A DNA stretch of 64,000 nt from NCBI RefSeq assembly GCF_000931445.1, contig NZ_CP010849.1, positions 5,208,001 to 5,272,000 on the forward strand, given 5' to 3'. Position numbers and translations under genes: made by a program. Position 1 is the stretch's first letter; the number at the start of each line of letters is the position of its first letter. Origin of the DNA: Streptomyces cyaneogriseus subsp. noncyanogenus (lineage in GTDB: Bacteria; Actinomycetota; Actinomycetes; Streptomycetales; Streptomycetaceae). The notes under the pieces were generated by a model. That model was not told where the DNA came from, did not search any database, and saw only the letters and a list, made by a program, of their open reading frames with translations. Of this stretch, positions 26,351 to 36,193 are shown piece after piece.

Positions 26351-27400
26351 GTGTACGTCGCCCTCGCCCAGGTCCGCAAGAACGGCCTGCGCAAGGGCGA
26401 CCACATCACCGGTGCCGGGCGCCAGCCCAAGGAGGGCGAGCGCCGCGAGAAGTTCAACGCGCTGGTGCGCCTGGACTCCGTCAACGGCATGGCGCCCGAA
26501 CACGGCCGCGGCCGCCCGGAGTTCAACAAGCTGACGCCGCTGTACCCGCAGGACCGCCTCCGCCTGGAGACGGACCCGGGCGTGCTGACCACCCGGATCA
26601 TCGACCTCGTGTCGCCGATCGGCAAGGGCCAGCGCGGTCTGATCGTGGCCCCGCCGAAGACCGGCAAGACCATGATCATGCAGGCGATCGCCAACGCGAT
26701 CACCCACAACAACCCCGAGTGCCACCTGATGGTCGTCCTCGTCGACGAGCGTCCGGAAGAGGTCACCGACATGCAGCGGTCGGTCAAGGGCGAGGTCATC
26801 TCCTCGACCTTCGACCGCCCGGCCGAGGACCACACCACGGTCGCCGAGCTCGCCATCGAGCGCGCCAAGCGCCTGGTGGAGCTGGGTCACGACGTGGTCG
26901 TGCTGCTGGACTCGATCACCCGCCTGGGCCGTGCGTACAACCTCGCCGCCCCGGCCTCGGGCCGCATCCTGTCCGGTGGTGTCGACTCCACCGCCCTGTA
27001 CCCGCCCAAGCGCTTCTTCGGCGCGGCGCGCAACATCGAGGACGGCGGCTCGCTGACCATCCTCGCCACCGCGCTGGTGGACACCGGGTCCCGCATGGAC
27101 GAGGTGATCTTCGAGGAGTTCAAGGGCACCGGCAACATGGAGCTCAAGCTCGACCGGAAGCTCGCCGACAAGCGCATCTTCCCGGCCGTCGACGTCGACG
27201 CCTCCGGCACCCGCAAGGAGGAGATCCTCCTGGGCGCCGAGGAGCTGGGCATCGTCTGGAAGCTGCGCCGGGTGCTGCACGCGCTCGACTCGCAGCAGGC
27301 GATCGAGCTGCTCCTCGACAAGATGAAGCAGACCAAGTCGAACGCCGAGTTCCTGCTGCAGATCCAGAAGACGACGCCGACGCCGGGCAACGGCGACTGA
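26351..27400 (+). CDS. rho: Transcription termination factor Rho, C-terminal part
   Basis: Continuation of Rho after the linker. Unique sequence resumes at 26405, and 26314-26404 repeats codons already present before the linker. It holds the rest of the RNA-binding domain (HITGAGRQPKEGERREKFNALVRL) and the hexameric ATPase core. Walker A is APPKTGKT, Walker B is VVVLLDSITRL, and the Q-loop/R-loop region follows (NLAAPASGRILSGGVDS). The C terminus (KMKQTKSNAEFLLQ) is complete. Rho loads on nascent RNA and stops transcription; in Streptomyces it is the target of bicyclomycin. A 17-bp stem-loop terminator follows. The GTG at 26351 is only the first start codon after the false stop and not a real start. 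Confidence 0.93.
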   Translation: MYVALAQVRKNGLRKGDHITGAGRQPKEGERREKFNALVRLDSVNGMAPEHGRGRPEFNKLTPLYPQDRLRLETDPGVLTTRIIDLVSPIGKGQRGLIVAPPKTGKTMIMQAIANAITHNNPECHLMVVLVDERPEEVTDMQRSVKGEVISSTFDRPAEDHTTVAELAIERAKRLVELGHDVVVLLDSITRLGRAYNLAAPASGRILSGGVDSTALYPPKRFFGAARNIEDGGSLTILATALVDTGSRMDEVIFEEFKGTGNMELKLDRKLADKRIFPAVDVDASGTRKEEILLGAEELGIVWKLRRVLHALDSQQAIELLLDKMKQTKSNAEFLLQIQKTTPTPGNGD

Positions 27401-27432
27401 GCCTCGAACCGGCCGCGTCCGCGGCGCTCACG

Positions 27433-27470
27433 GAAGTCCGCCCCGTCACCCGAGTGACGGGGCGGACTTC
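27433..27470 (+). terminator. Strong rho-gene terminator
   Basis: A 17-bp perfect inverted repeat (starting GAAGTCCGCCCC) with loop CCGA lies 32 nt after the rho stop and is followed by TGCTTTG. This is a convincing intrinsic terminator. Confidence 0.88.
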
Positions 27471-27657
27471 TGCTTTGTAAGATCGGCGAGCCGTAGTGGG
27501 GGGAACGTATTTTCTGATACGCCACCGGGACACTCCGGGCTGCCCTCGGGGCCGGCCCGCGCCGGTGGTCCTTCTCTCTCCTGCGCGCGAACCCGCCCGG
27601 CGTCGCGCCCGCACCGACTGTGTGCGACGCCGCGCTGCCTTTCGACAGGAGACCTGA

Positions 27658-29436
27658 GTGACATCTACTTCTCGGAGAGCGCACAGAGCTCTCCCCGCGG
27701 CCGCGGCCGCGCTCGCGCTGTCGGGCGCCGTCCTGGCGGCCGCTCCGGCCGAGGCGACCGAGGCGCCCCCGGTCCCGGCCCGGCAGACCGTCGGAGCGCT
27801 GCCCAGCGCCTCCCAGGCGGAACTGCTCCAGCGCGTCCAGGACGCCCAGGAAGCGCTCAAGGACGACGCCACCGCCGCACCGGCGGCGGAACCGAAGCCC
27901 ACCGCGAGCCCGCAGGCCACGTCCGGCACCGTCGACCCGAAGATCATCGGCGGCAAGGACGCGACCATCGCCGAGGCGCCGTGGATGGTGCAGCTGCACT
28001 ACTACGACGACAAGGGCACCGCCGACGAGTCCGACGACGACGGCTACTTCTGCGGCGGCACGCTGGTCGCCCCGGCGAAGGTCCTCACCGCCGCGCACTG
28101 CGCCTACGGTCTGGACTGGACCAAGCACGGCACCGTCATCGCCGGCACCAGCCGGGTGCCGACCGGCACGGACCTGAACGGCGGCCGGGCCGTCGGCGTG
28201 TGGCGCCAGTGGATCAACCCCACGTACAACAACGGCACCATCGCGGGCGGCGACCTCGCGGTGCTGACGCTGACCGAGGCGCTGCCGTACAAGACGCTCC
28301 AGGTGACGTCGAGCACGGACACCGCCTCGTACGGCAACGGCACCCCGGCGACGGTCTACGGCTGGGGGCGCACCAGCTCCACCAGCGACGACATCTCGCT
28401 GACCCTGAAGAAGGCGTCCGTCCCGATGCGGTCGGACTCCGCCTGCACCTCGTACTTCGGGTCCGACTTCGTGCCCGGGCAGATGGCCTGCGCCGGCAAC
28501 CCGGCCTCCGGCCAGGACGCCGGGACGGTCTCCCCGTGCAACGGCGACTCCGGCGGCCCGCTCGTGGTCAACGGACGGATCGCCGGTGTCGTGTCGTGGG
28601 GTGTGACGGACTGCGTCAAGTCCGGCGCCTACGCCGTCTACGCCAAGACCCGCTCCTACGTCGGGGCGGTCAACGCGCGGATCGACGACACCGACCTCGA
28701 CTTCGACGGCCGGGCGGACCTCTTCGTCCGCACGCCCGGCGGGCAGGCCTACGAGTACTACTCCCTCGGCAAGGCGCCGTACCTGGGCAACCGCCTCGCC
28801 CTCGGCGACTACAGCGGGATCACCCTGGCCCGGCAGGCCGACCTGAACCGGGACGACTACCAGGACTACCTGCTGCGCGCCTCCGACGGTGTCCTGTACC
28901 ACTACGCGTTCAACGGCGTCGACCGCTACGAGACCACCCGTGTCGGCGGCGGCTGGAACGCGATGAAGAACCTCGCGGTGCCCGGCGACCTCTCCGGCGA
29001 CGCCCTGCCCGACCTGATCGGCCAGGACAAGTCCGGGGTCCTGTGGCTCTACCCCGGCAAGGGCGACGGCACGTTCGGCACCCGCGTCCGGGTCGGCGGC
29101 GGCTGGGGCAGCCTCACCATCGCTGGCAAGGGCGACTACTCGGGCGACGGCAAGGCCGACCTGCTGGCCCGGGACACCTCCGGCGTGCTGTGGCTGTACC
29201 CGGGCCGCGGCGTCGCGTCGCCCGCCTTCGGCACCCGCGTCAAGGTCGGCGGGGGCTGGAACTACAACGCCTACGCCGCCACCGGTGACATCAACGGCGA
29301 CGGCAGGGCCGATCTGCTGGCCCGCGACAGCTCCGGGGTGCTGTGGCTGTACCACGGCCGCGGCGTCTCCTCGGCGCCGTTCGCCGCCCGGATCAAGGTC
29401 GGCGGCGGCTGGGGAGCCTTCAACCTCTTCGGCTGA
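27658..29436 (+). CDS. Secreted trypsin-like protease with FG-GAP/VCBS repeats
   Basis: A 592-residue exported serine protease. Signal peptide: basic start, Ala/Leu-rich core, likely cut at AEA near residue 37. A propeptide of about 60 residues leads to IIGGKDA, where activation would expose Ile. The trypsin domain (about 99-340) has the triad His147 (TAAHC), Asp199 (GGDLAVL) and Ser298 (GDSGGP). The C-terminal ~240 residues hold several FG-GAP/VCBS-like repeats with calcium-binding D-x-N/D-x-D-G-x-x-D loops and recurring VGGGW and GVLWLYPG blocks, probably a small beta-propeller for substrate or surface binding. GTG 27658 follows AGGAGA. It stands between two terminators as a single gene. 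Confidence 0.93.
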   Translation: MTSTSRRAHRALPAAAAALALSGAVLAAAPAEATEAPPVPARQTVGALPSASQAELLQRVQDAQEALKDDATAAPAAEPKPTASPQATSGTVDPKIIGGKDATIAEAPWMVQLHYYDDKGTADESDDDGYFCGGTLVAPAKVLTAAHCAYGLDWTKHGTVIAGTSRVPTGTDLNGGRAVGVWRQWINPTYNNGTIAGGDLAVLTLTEALPYKTLQVTSSTDTASYGNGTPATVYGWGRTSSTSDDISLTLKKASVPMRSDSACTSYFGSDFVPGQMACAGNPASGQDAGTVSPCNGDSGGPLVVNGRIAGVVSWGVTDCVKSGAYAVYAKTRSYVGAVNARIDDTDLDFDGRADLFVRTPGGQAYEYYSLGKAPYLGNRLALGDYSGITLARQADLNRDDYQDYLLRASDGVLYHYAFNGVDRYETTRVGGGWNAMKNLAVPGDLSGDALPDLIGQDKSGVLWLYPGKGDGTFGTRVRVGGGWGSLTIAGKGDYSGDGKADLLARDTSGVLWLYPGRGVASPAFGTRVKVGGGWNYNAYAATGDINGDGRADLLARDSSGVLWLYHGRGVSSAPFAARIKVGGGWGAFNLFG

Positions 29437-29474
29437 TCCGCACGCCACGCATCCCGCGCCCGGCCGGGCGCCCC

Positions 29475-29505
29475 GGGCCGCCTCCGCTCCCAGCGGAGGC
29501 GGCCC
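29475..29505 (+). terminator. Stem-loop terminator after protease
   Basis: A 14-bp perfect inverted repeat (GGGCCGCCTCCGCT and complement) with loop CCC, followed by TT, 39 nt after the protease stop. Confidence 0.85.
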
Positions 29506-29638
29506 TTCGCGTGCGGGGCGCGGTGCGGCCTGTGCGAACCGCCACACGGCGGACATGTGGGAAAAGGCAACTTCTCGTGGAGTTCACCCGTCAGACCTGA
29601 CAGAGCGATGATGGATCCGTAGGAGAACCGAGGAGCAC

Positions 29639-30778
29639 ATGCCCGCCGACAGCACACCGGGCCCCGGCATACCGGGCGCGCCCGGCAGCAAGGGCCCGCG
29701 CCACCGCGCCAGGGGCCGCCGCCGCAAGCCGCGCAGCAGGCGGCGCACCGGGCTGCTCGTCGCGGCGTGGACCGCCGCGGGCATCGTCGTCCTCGGCGGC
29801 TCGGGAGCCGGTTACCTGTACTTCAAGCTCAACGGCAACCTCAGAAGCGTCGACATCGACCAGGCGCTCGGCACCGACCGGCCCGGCAGGTCCGGCGACG
29901 GCTCGGAGAACATCCTGGTCCTCGGCTCCGACACCCGCTCCGGGGGCAACGGGAAGATCGGCGGCGGCGCCGACGACGGCACCGCCCGCTCCGACACCGC
30001 GATGATCGTCCACGTCGACCAGGGCCACCGCAGGGCCAGCGTGGTCTCCCTGCCGCGCGACACCCTCATCGACCGGCCCGCCTGCACCGACACCGCCGGC
30101 CACCAGTACCCCGCCGCGCACGAGGTGATGTTCAACTCGGCGTACGCCACCGGCGGCGCCGCCTGCGCCGTGAAGACCGTGGAGTCCCTCACCGGCCTGC
30201 GCATGGACCACTACCTGGAGATCGACTTCTCCGGGTTCCAGAAGCTGGTCGACGAGCTCGGCGGCGTCCGGGTCACCACCACCGAGGACATCCGGGACCC
30301 CGACAGCCACCTCGACCTGAAGGCCGGCACCCACCGGCTGAGCGGCGCGCAGGCCCTCGGCCTGGTCCGCACCCGGCACGGGGTCGGCGACGGCTCCGAC
30401 CTCGGCCGCATCCAGCTCCAGCAGGCCTTCGTCAAGGCCCTGGTCGCCCAGGTGAAGGACATCGGCGTCCTCACCAGCCCCAAGAAGCTCTACGACCTCG
30501 CCGACACCGCCACCAGGACCGTGACCACCGACTCCGGCCTGGGCTCGGTGAACTCCCTCATGGCCTTCGCGAGCGGGCTGAAGGGCATCGACGCCTCGAA
30601 CCTGCACATGGTCACCCTGCCGGTGCGGTACGACCCCGCCGACGGCAACCGCGTCCTCGTCCAGGAGGACAAGGCCCGGCAGGTCTGGGACGCCCTGAGG
30701 AACGACCGGCCGGTGCCGAAGGCGGCCACCGAGGGCACGGCCACCGGCGAGGCCGCGGACGTGGTCAGCGCGCCCTGA
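29639..30778 (+). CDS. LytR-CpsA-Psr family cell-wall glycopolymer ligase
   Basis: A 379-residue LCP protein. A basic cytoplasmic N terminus (RGRRRKPRSRRR) is followed by one membrane helix (about residues 38-62) and then the extracellular LCP domain. Characteristic blocks are NILVLGSDTR, ARSDTAMIVHVD, VVSLPRDTLI, DFSGFQKLVDELGGV and the Arg-rich LVRTRHGVGDGSDLGRIQLQQ. These line the pocket that binds polyprenyl pyrophosphate. LCP enzymes attach teichoic acids or other glycopolymers to peptidoglycan. Such a gene lies between rho and rpmE in S. coelicolor too, which supports core location. ATG 29639 follows AGGAG. Confidence 0.92.
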   Translation: MPADSTPGPGIPGAPGSKGPRHRARGRRRKPRSRRRTGLLVAAWTAAGIVVLGGSGAGYLYFKLNGNLRSVDIDQALGTDRPGRSGDGSENILVLGSDTRSGGNGKIGGGADDGTARSDTAMIVHVDQGHRRASVVSLPRDTLIDRPACTDTAGHQYPAAHEVMFNSAYATGGAACAVKTVESLTGLRMDHYLEIDFSGFQKLVDELGGVRVTTTEDIRDPDSHLDLKAGTHRLSGAQALGLVRTRHGVGDGSDLGRIQLQQAFVKALVAQVKDIGVLTSPKKLYDLADTATRTVTTDSGLGSVNSLMAFASGLKGIDASNLHMVTLPVRYDPADGNRVLVQEDKARQVWDALRNDRPVPKAATEGTATGEAADVVSAP

Positions 30779-30868
30779 CAGTGCCCGCGCCCGCCCGCGG
30801 CGCCCGCCCGGCCCGCCGTCGGCCCGCCCCCGCCCCGCCCCGGGAACAAAAGACGGCAACCCCCGGTT

Positions 30869-30897
30869 TTGGGTGACGGCCCCAGTCCTGGCAGACT
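30869..30897 (+). promoter_or_regulatory. Candidate HrdB-type promoter for rpmE
   Basis: TTGGGT (30869-30874), a 17-nt spacer and CAGACT (30892-30897) resemble the -35 and -10 of vegetative Streptomyces promoters, 75 nt before the rpmE start. Confidence 0.5.
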
Positions 30898-30972
30898 GGT
30901 ACGTCGGCTCCGGTTCACGCCTCCGCAACCCGCGGCTGCGACCCGGCGCCCTCCCGGAACCTAGGAGACACC

Positions 30973-31197
30973 TTGAAGCGCGACATCCACCCCGCGTACG
31001 TCGAGACGCAGGTCAGCTGCACCTGCGGCGCGTCGTTCACCACCCGCAGCACCATCGAGTCCGGCACCATCCGGGCCGAGGTCTGCTCCGAGTGCCACCC
31101 GTTCTACACGGGCAAGCAGAAGATCCTCGACACCGGTGGCCGTGTGGCCCGCTTCGAGGCCCGCTTCGGCAAGGCTGCCGCCGGCTCCAAGAAGTAG
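30973..31197 (+). CDS. rpmE: Ribosomal protein L31 (zinc-binding form)
   Basis: A 74-residue L31. The four zinc-binding cysteines of the C+ form are present (SCTCGASF and CSECHPFYTG), so this is the zinc-replete version rather than the zinc-free paralogue. It starts with TTG at 30973, supported by TAGGAGA and the MKRDIHPAY start. A two-part hairpin terminator follows. Confidence 0.96.
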   Translation: MKRDIHPAYVETQVSCTCGASFTTRSTIESGTIRAEVCSECHPFYTGKQKILDTGGRVARFEARFGKAAAGSKK

Positions 31198-31210
31198 CGA
31201 GCCCCAGACC

Positions 31211-31262
31211 GCCGGTCCATGGCCGCGCCCCCAGCCGGGGGAGCGCCGGGACCGGCGTTTTT
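31211..31262 (+). terminator. Intrinsic terminator after rpmE
   Basis: Outer stem GCCGGTCC (31211-31218) with GGACCGGC (31249-31256), an inner CCCCC/GGGGG hairpin, then GTTTTT. A T-run is unusual in this genome and makes it a strong call. Confidence 0.8.
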
Positions 31263-31305
31263 GGTCGCCCGCCTTCCCCTTCACCGCAGTATCAGGAGCC
31301 CCAAG

Positions 31306-32373
<1,068 letters not shown>

Positions 32374-32430
32374 GACGCGGAACCAGGACAGCCAGGACCC
32401 CGTACGAGTACTGAGCACCGGAGGACGCGC

Positions 32431-33312
32431 GTGCAGCAATCTTTTGGGGGGCGACCCCCAAGCCCCCGCAGCGTGCTGCTCGCGGAGGTGGCGCAGGCCA
32501 CGCAGCGGCTCGCCGACGCTGGCGTGCCCTCGCCGCGCACCGACGCCGAGGAGCTGGCCGCGTTCGTGCACGGCGTCAAGCGCGGCGAGCTGCACACCGT
32601 GAAGGACGCGGACTTCGACGCCCGGTACTGGGAGGTCGTCGCCCGCCGGGAGGCCCGCGAACCGCTCCAGCACATCACCGGGCGGGCCTACTTCCGCTAC
32701 CTGGAGCTCCAGGTCGGCCCCGGCGTGTTCGTGCCGCGGCCCGAGACGGAGTCCGTGGTCGGCTGGGCGATAGACGCCGTGCGCGCCATGGACGTCGTCG
32801 AGCCCTGCATCGTCGACCTGTGCACGGGCTCCGGCGCCATCGCGCTCGCCCTGGCGCAGGAGGTGCCGCGCTCGCGCGTGTACGCGGTGGAGCTGTCCGA
32901 CGACGCGCTCGTGTGGGCCCGCAGAAACGTCGAGGGCTCCCGGGTCGAACTGCGCCAGGGCAACGCCCTGACGGCCTTCCCGGACCTCGACGGCCAGGTC
33001 GACCTGGTCATCTCCAACCCGCCGTACATCCCGCTCACCGAGTGGGAGTACGTCGCCCCCGAGGCCCGCGACCACGACCCCCAGATGGCCCTGTTCTCCG
33101 GCGAGGACGGCCTGGACCTGATCCGCGGCCTGGAGCGCACCGCGCACCGGCTGCTGCGCCCCGGCGGCGTGGTCGTCGTCGAGCACGCCGACACCCAGGG
33201 CGGCCAGGTGCCGTGGATCTTCGCCGAGGACCGCGGCTGGACCGACGCCGCCGACCACCCCGACCTGAACAACCGGCCGCGGTTCGCCACCGCCCGCAAG
33301 GCGCTGCCGTGA
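32431..33312 (+). CDS. prmC: Release factor glutamine methyltransferase
   Basis: A 293-residue SAM-dependent methyltransferase that modifies the Gln of GGQ in release factors. An N-terminal helical substrate-binding domain is followed by the Rossmann domain with VDLCTGSGAIALALA (SAM binding) and the catalytic NPPY at residues 196-199. Start GTG 32431 with CCGGAGGA. The first 12 codons include a TTTTGGGGGGCGACCCCCA stretch that can fold, so initiation may be modulated. It overlaps or directly precedes a short frame and then the TsaC gene. Confidence 0.94.
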   Translation: MQQSFGGRPPSPRSVLLAEVAQATQRLADAGVPSPRTDAEELAAFVHGVKRGELHTVKDADFDARYWEVVARREAREPLQHITGRAYFRYLELQVGPGVFVPRPETESVVGWAIDAVRAMDVVEPCIVDLCTGSGAIALALAQEVPRSRVYAVELSDDALVWARRNVEGSRVELRQGNALTAFPDLDGQVDLVISNPPYIPLTEWEYVAPEARDHDPQMALFSGEDGLDLIRGLERTAHRLLRPGGVVVVEHADTQGGQVPWIFAEDRGWTDAADHPDLNNRPRFATARKALP

Positions 33313-33407
33313 GCACGCCCCCGACCGACCCCTTCCCGCAGTCCCCGCACCTTTCGCAGTTTTCGCAGTTCCCGCAGCCGCAGTACGTGCACGAGGAGGC
33401 CCGCTAG
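33309..33407 (+). CDS. Possible 32-residue coupling peptide
   Basis: GTG at 33309 overlaps the prmC stop as GTGA and the frame ends two bases before the next start. The product would be proline/glutamine-rich with a repeated SQF motif and no domain. Tight packing suggests translation, perhaps only to pass ribosomes to the TsaC gene. Coding status is uncertain. Confidence 0.3.
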   Translation: MSTPPTDPFPQSPHLSQFSQFPQPQYVHEEAR

Positions 33408-33409
33408 AC

Positions 33410-34057
33410 ATGGCACGGCGATACGACACCAACGACGCGACCGACCGCGTGACCGGTCTGCGCGAGGCCGCGTCCGCCGTCCGCCGGGGCGAGCTCGTGG
33501 TGCTGCCGACCGACACGGTGTACGGCATCGGCGCCGACGCGTTCTCCCCGGAGGCCGTCGGCGACCTGCTGGAGGCCAAGGGCCGGGGCCGCAACATGCC
33601 CAGCCCCGTCCTCATCGGCTCCCCGAACACCCTGCACGGGCTCGTCACCGACTTCTCCGAGCTGGCCTGGGAGCTGGTCGACGCCTTCTGGCCCGGCGCG
33701 CTCACCCTCGTCGCCAAGCACCAGCCGTCCCTGGCGTGGGACCTCGGCGAGACCCGCGGCACCGTCGCCGTGCGCATGCCGCTGCATCCGGTCGCCATCG
33801 AGCTGCTCACCGAGGTCGGCCCCATGGCGGTGTCCTCCGCCAACCTCACCGGCCACCCGGCGCCGGAGGACTGCGACGCCGCCCAGGCGATGCTCGGCGA
33901 CTCCGTCTCCGTCTACCTCGACGGCGGCCCCACCCCCGGCAACGTCCCGTCGTCGATCGTCGACGTCACCCGCCCCGTGCCCGTGCTTTTGCGCGAGGGC
34001 GCCCTGTCACCGGACGAGCTGCGCAAGGTCGTACCCGACCTCGAGGTGGCCAATTGA
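33410..34057 (+). CDS. tsaC: L-threonylcarbamoyladenylate synthase (Sua5/YciO/YrdC family)
   Basis: A 215-residue YrdC-domain protein that makes threonylcarbamoyl-AMP for the t6A tRNA modification at position 37. Family marks are LPTDTVYGIGADAF near residue 32, the basic KGRGRNMPSP motif, VAVRMP, and SSANLTG. It is the short form lacking the extra Sua5 domain. ATG 33410; the stop overlaps the next gene (TTGA). Confidence 0.92.
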   Translation: MARRYDTNDATDRVTGLREAASAVRRGELVVLPTDTVYGIGADAFSPEAVGDLLEAKGRGRNMPSPVLIGSPNTLHGLVTDFSELAWELVDAFWPGALTLVAKHQPSLAWDLGETRGTVAVRMPLHPVAIELLTEVGPMAVSSANLTGHPAPEDCDAAQAMLGDSVSVYLDGGPTPGNVPSSIVDVTRPVPVLLREGALSPDELRKVVPDLEVAN

Positions 34058-34731
34058 CCGCCCCTGACACGGGGCGTGGCATAGGCATCGGGCAGTGGGC
34101 CGCGGAGGAGACGACGACGTTCGGCTTTCCGCGCGACAGCTTCCGCATCCTCCACGTCAGCACCGGCAACGTGTGCCGCTCGCCCATCACCGAACGGCTG
34201 ACCCGGCACTTCGTGTCGGAGCGGCTCGGCGTGCTGGGCGGCGGCCTGATCGTGGAGAGCGCGGGCACCTGGGGCCACGAGGGCGCGCCCATGGAGCCCC
34301 ACGCCGAGACCGTCCTGGCCGAGTTCGGCGCGGACGCCTCCGGCTTCACCGGCCGCGAACTGCACGACGAGCACGTCATCCGCGCCGACCTGGTGCTGAC
34401 CGCCACCCGCGACCACCGGGCGCAGGTCATCTCCATGGGCCACTCGGCGGGACTGCGCACCTTCACGCTGAAGGAGTTCACCCGCCTGGTCAACGCCATC
34501 GACCCGGCCACCCTGCCGCCCCTGGAGGAAGGCGTCGTCGCCCGCGCCCGCGCGCTGGTGCGCGCCGCCGCCGCGCTGCGCGGCTGGCTGCTCGCGCCCA
34601 ACGCGGAGGCCGACGAGGTGCTCGACCCCTACGGGGCGCCGCTGACGTTCTTCCGGTCGATCGGCGAGGAGATACACCAGGCGCTGGACCCGGTCGTCAC
34701 CGCGCTGACCGGCGTGCCCGCGCCGGCGTAG
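34054..34731 (+). CDS. Low-molecular-weight protein-tyrosine phosphatase homologue
   Basis: A 225-residue protein with the LMW phosphatase fold: P-loop region HVSTGNVCRSPITERL (residues 35-50) and the C-terminal part with ISMGH…LDPYG acid-loop-like sequence. In active enzymes the loop reads C-x4-C-R-S/T with the first Cys as nucleophile. Here that position is Ser36, while the second Cys (Cys41) and Arg42 remain. The protein may be inactive as a phosphatase or use another chemistry. The TTG start at 34054 overlaps the tsaC stop. An N-terminal 25-residue extension precedes the domain. Confidence 0.85.
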   Translation: MTAPDTGRGIGIGQWAAEETTTFGFPRDSFRILHVSTGNVCRSPITERLTRHFVSERLGVLGGGLIVESAGTWGHEGAPMEPHAETVLAEFGADASGFTGRELHDEHVIRADLVLTATRDHRAQVISMGHSAGLRTFTLKEFTRLVNAIDPATLPPLEEGVVARARALVRAAAALRGWLLAPNAEADEVLDPYGAPLTFFRSIGEEIHQALDPVVTALTGVPAPA

Positions 34732-34804
34732 GCGGCCGGGCGCCCCGGGCGCCCCGGGCCTACATTGGACGTACGTCACCGTCGACGCACGCCCGGAGCG
34801 CACC

Positions 34805-36043
34805 ATGTCGGTCACCCACGCCCTCGAGGCCGATGTCCTGCGGCGCCAGGACCCCGAGCTGGCCGAGATCCTGCTCGCGGAAGGCCACCGGCAGTCCACC
34901 ACGCTCCAACTGAGCGCCGCCGAGAACTTCGCCTCGCCGGCCGTGCTCGCCGCCCTCGGCTCCCCGCTGGCCAACAAGTACGCCGAGGGCTACCCCGGCG
35001 CGCGGCACCACGGCGGCTGCGAGATCGCCGACGTCGCCGAGACCCTCGCCGTGGAGCGCGCCCGGGCCCTGTTCGGCGCCGAGCACGCCAACGTGCAGTC
35101 CCACTCCGGCTCCTCGGCGGTGCTGGCCGCCTACGCCGCGCTGCTGCGCCCCGGCGACACCGTCCTCGCCCTCGGCCTGCCGCACGGCGGGCACCTCACC
35201 CACGGCTCGCCCGCCAACTTCTCGGGCCGCTGGTTCGACTTCGTCGGGTACGGGGTCGACGCCGAATCCGGGCTGATCGACCACGACCAGGTGCGGACCC
35301 TGGCCCGCACGCGCCGGCCCAAGGCGATCGTGTGCGGCTCGATCGCCTACCCCCGCCACCTCGACTACGCGTTCTTCCGCGAGGTCGCCGACGAGGTGGG
35401 CGCCTACCTCATCGCGGACGCGGCGCACCCCATCGGGCTCGTCGCCGGGGGAGCGGCGCCCAGCCCGGTGCCGTACGCGGATCTGGTGTGCGCCACCACG
35501 CACAAGGTGCTGCGCGGGCCGCGCGGCGGGATGATCCTGTGCGGCGGCGAACTGGCCGAGCGGGTGGACCGGGCCGTCTTCCCGTTCACCCAGGGCGGGG
35601 CGCAGATGCACACGATCGCCGCCAAGGCGGTCGCCTTCGGGGAAGCGGCGACCGACGCCTTCGCCGCCTACGCCCGCCAGGTCGTCGCCAACGCGCGCGC
35701 CCTGGCCGCGGTGCTGACCGCCGAGGGGTTCGCCGTCACCACCGGCGGCACGGACACCCACCTGCTGACCTGCGACCCGGCACCGCTCGGCGTCGACGGA
35801 CGGACCGCGCGGGGCCGGCTGGCGGCGGCCGGGATCGTCCTGGAGTGCTGCCCGCTGCCGCACGGGGACGCCCGCGGGCTCCGGCTGGGCACCGCCGCCG
35901 TCACCACGCAGGGCATGGGCCAGGCGGAGATGGCCCGGATCGGCGCGCTGCTCGCGGCCGTGCTGCGGGGCGCGACCGACGCCTCCGGAGCGCGGGCGCG
36001 GGTGCGGGAGCTGACCGGTGCGTTCCCGCCGTATCCGCCGTGA
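34805..36043 (+). CDS. glyA: Serine hydroxymethyltransferase
   Basis: A 412-residue fold-type I PLP enzyme interconverting serine and glycine with tetrahydrofolate. The PLP lysine is Lys234 in TTHKVLRGPRGG. YAEGYPGARHHGG, SHSGSSAV and ADAAHPIGLV line the active site. In the usual motif an aromatic YPG-R-YYGG precedes; here RHHGG replaces RYYGG. It is the paralogue found next to the TsaC-phosphatase pair in Streptomyces. ATG 34805 follows CGGAGCGC. Confidence 0.94.
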   Translation: MSVTHALEADVLRRQDPELAEILLAEGHRQSTTLQLSAAENFASPAVLAALGSPLANKYAEGYPGARHHGGCEIADVAETLAVERARALFGAEHANVQSHSGSSAVLAAYAALLRPGDTVLALGLPHGGHLTHGSPANFSGRWFDFVGYGVDAESGLIDHDQVRTLARTRRPKAIVCGSIAYPRHLDYAFFREVADEVGAYLIADAAHPIGLVAGGAAPSPVPYADLVCATTHKVLRGPRGGMILCGGELAERVDRAVFPFTQGGAQMHTIAAKAVAFGEAATDAFAAYARQVVANARALAAVLTAEGFAVTTGGTDTHLLTCDPAPLGVDGRTARGRLAAAGIVLECCPLPHGDARGLRLGTAAVTTQGMGQAEMARIGALLAAVLRGATDASGARARVRELTGAFPPYPP

Positions 36044-36193
36044 GCGGGGCCCGGACGCCCGCTCGGGACCCGGGCGGGCACCGCCGCGCACGGCTCGCAT
36101 GCAACCATCGTCACTACCCGGCAGTCCTCATCGCCATGCGCGCGTCGCTAGGGTGTGAGGCTGTGATGGCCAGCGAGACCTGTGGGGAAGCCC

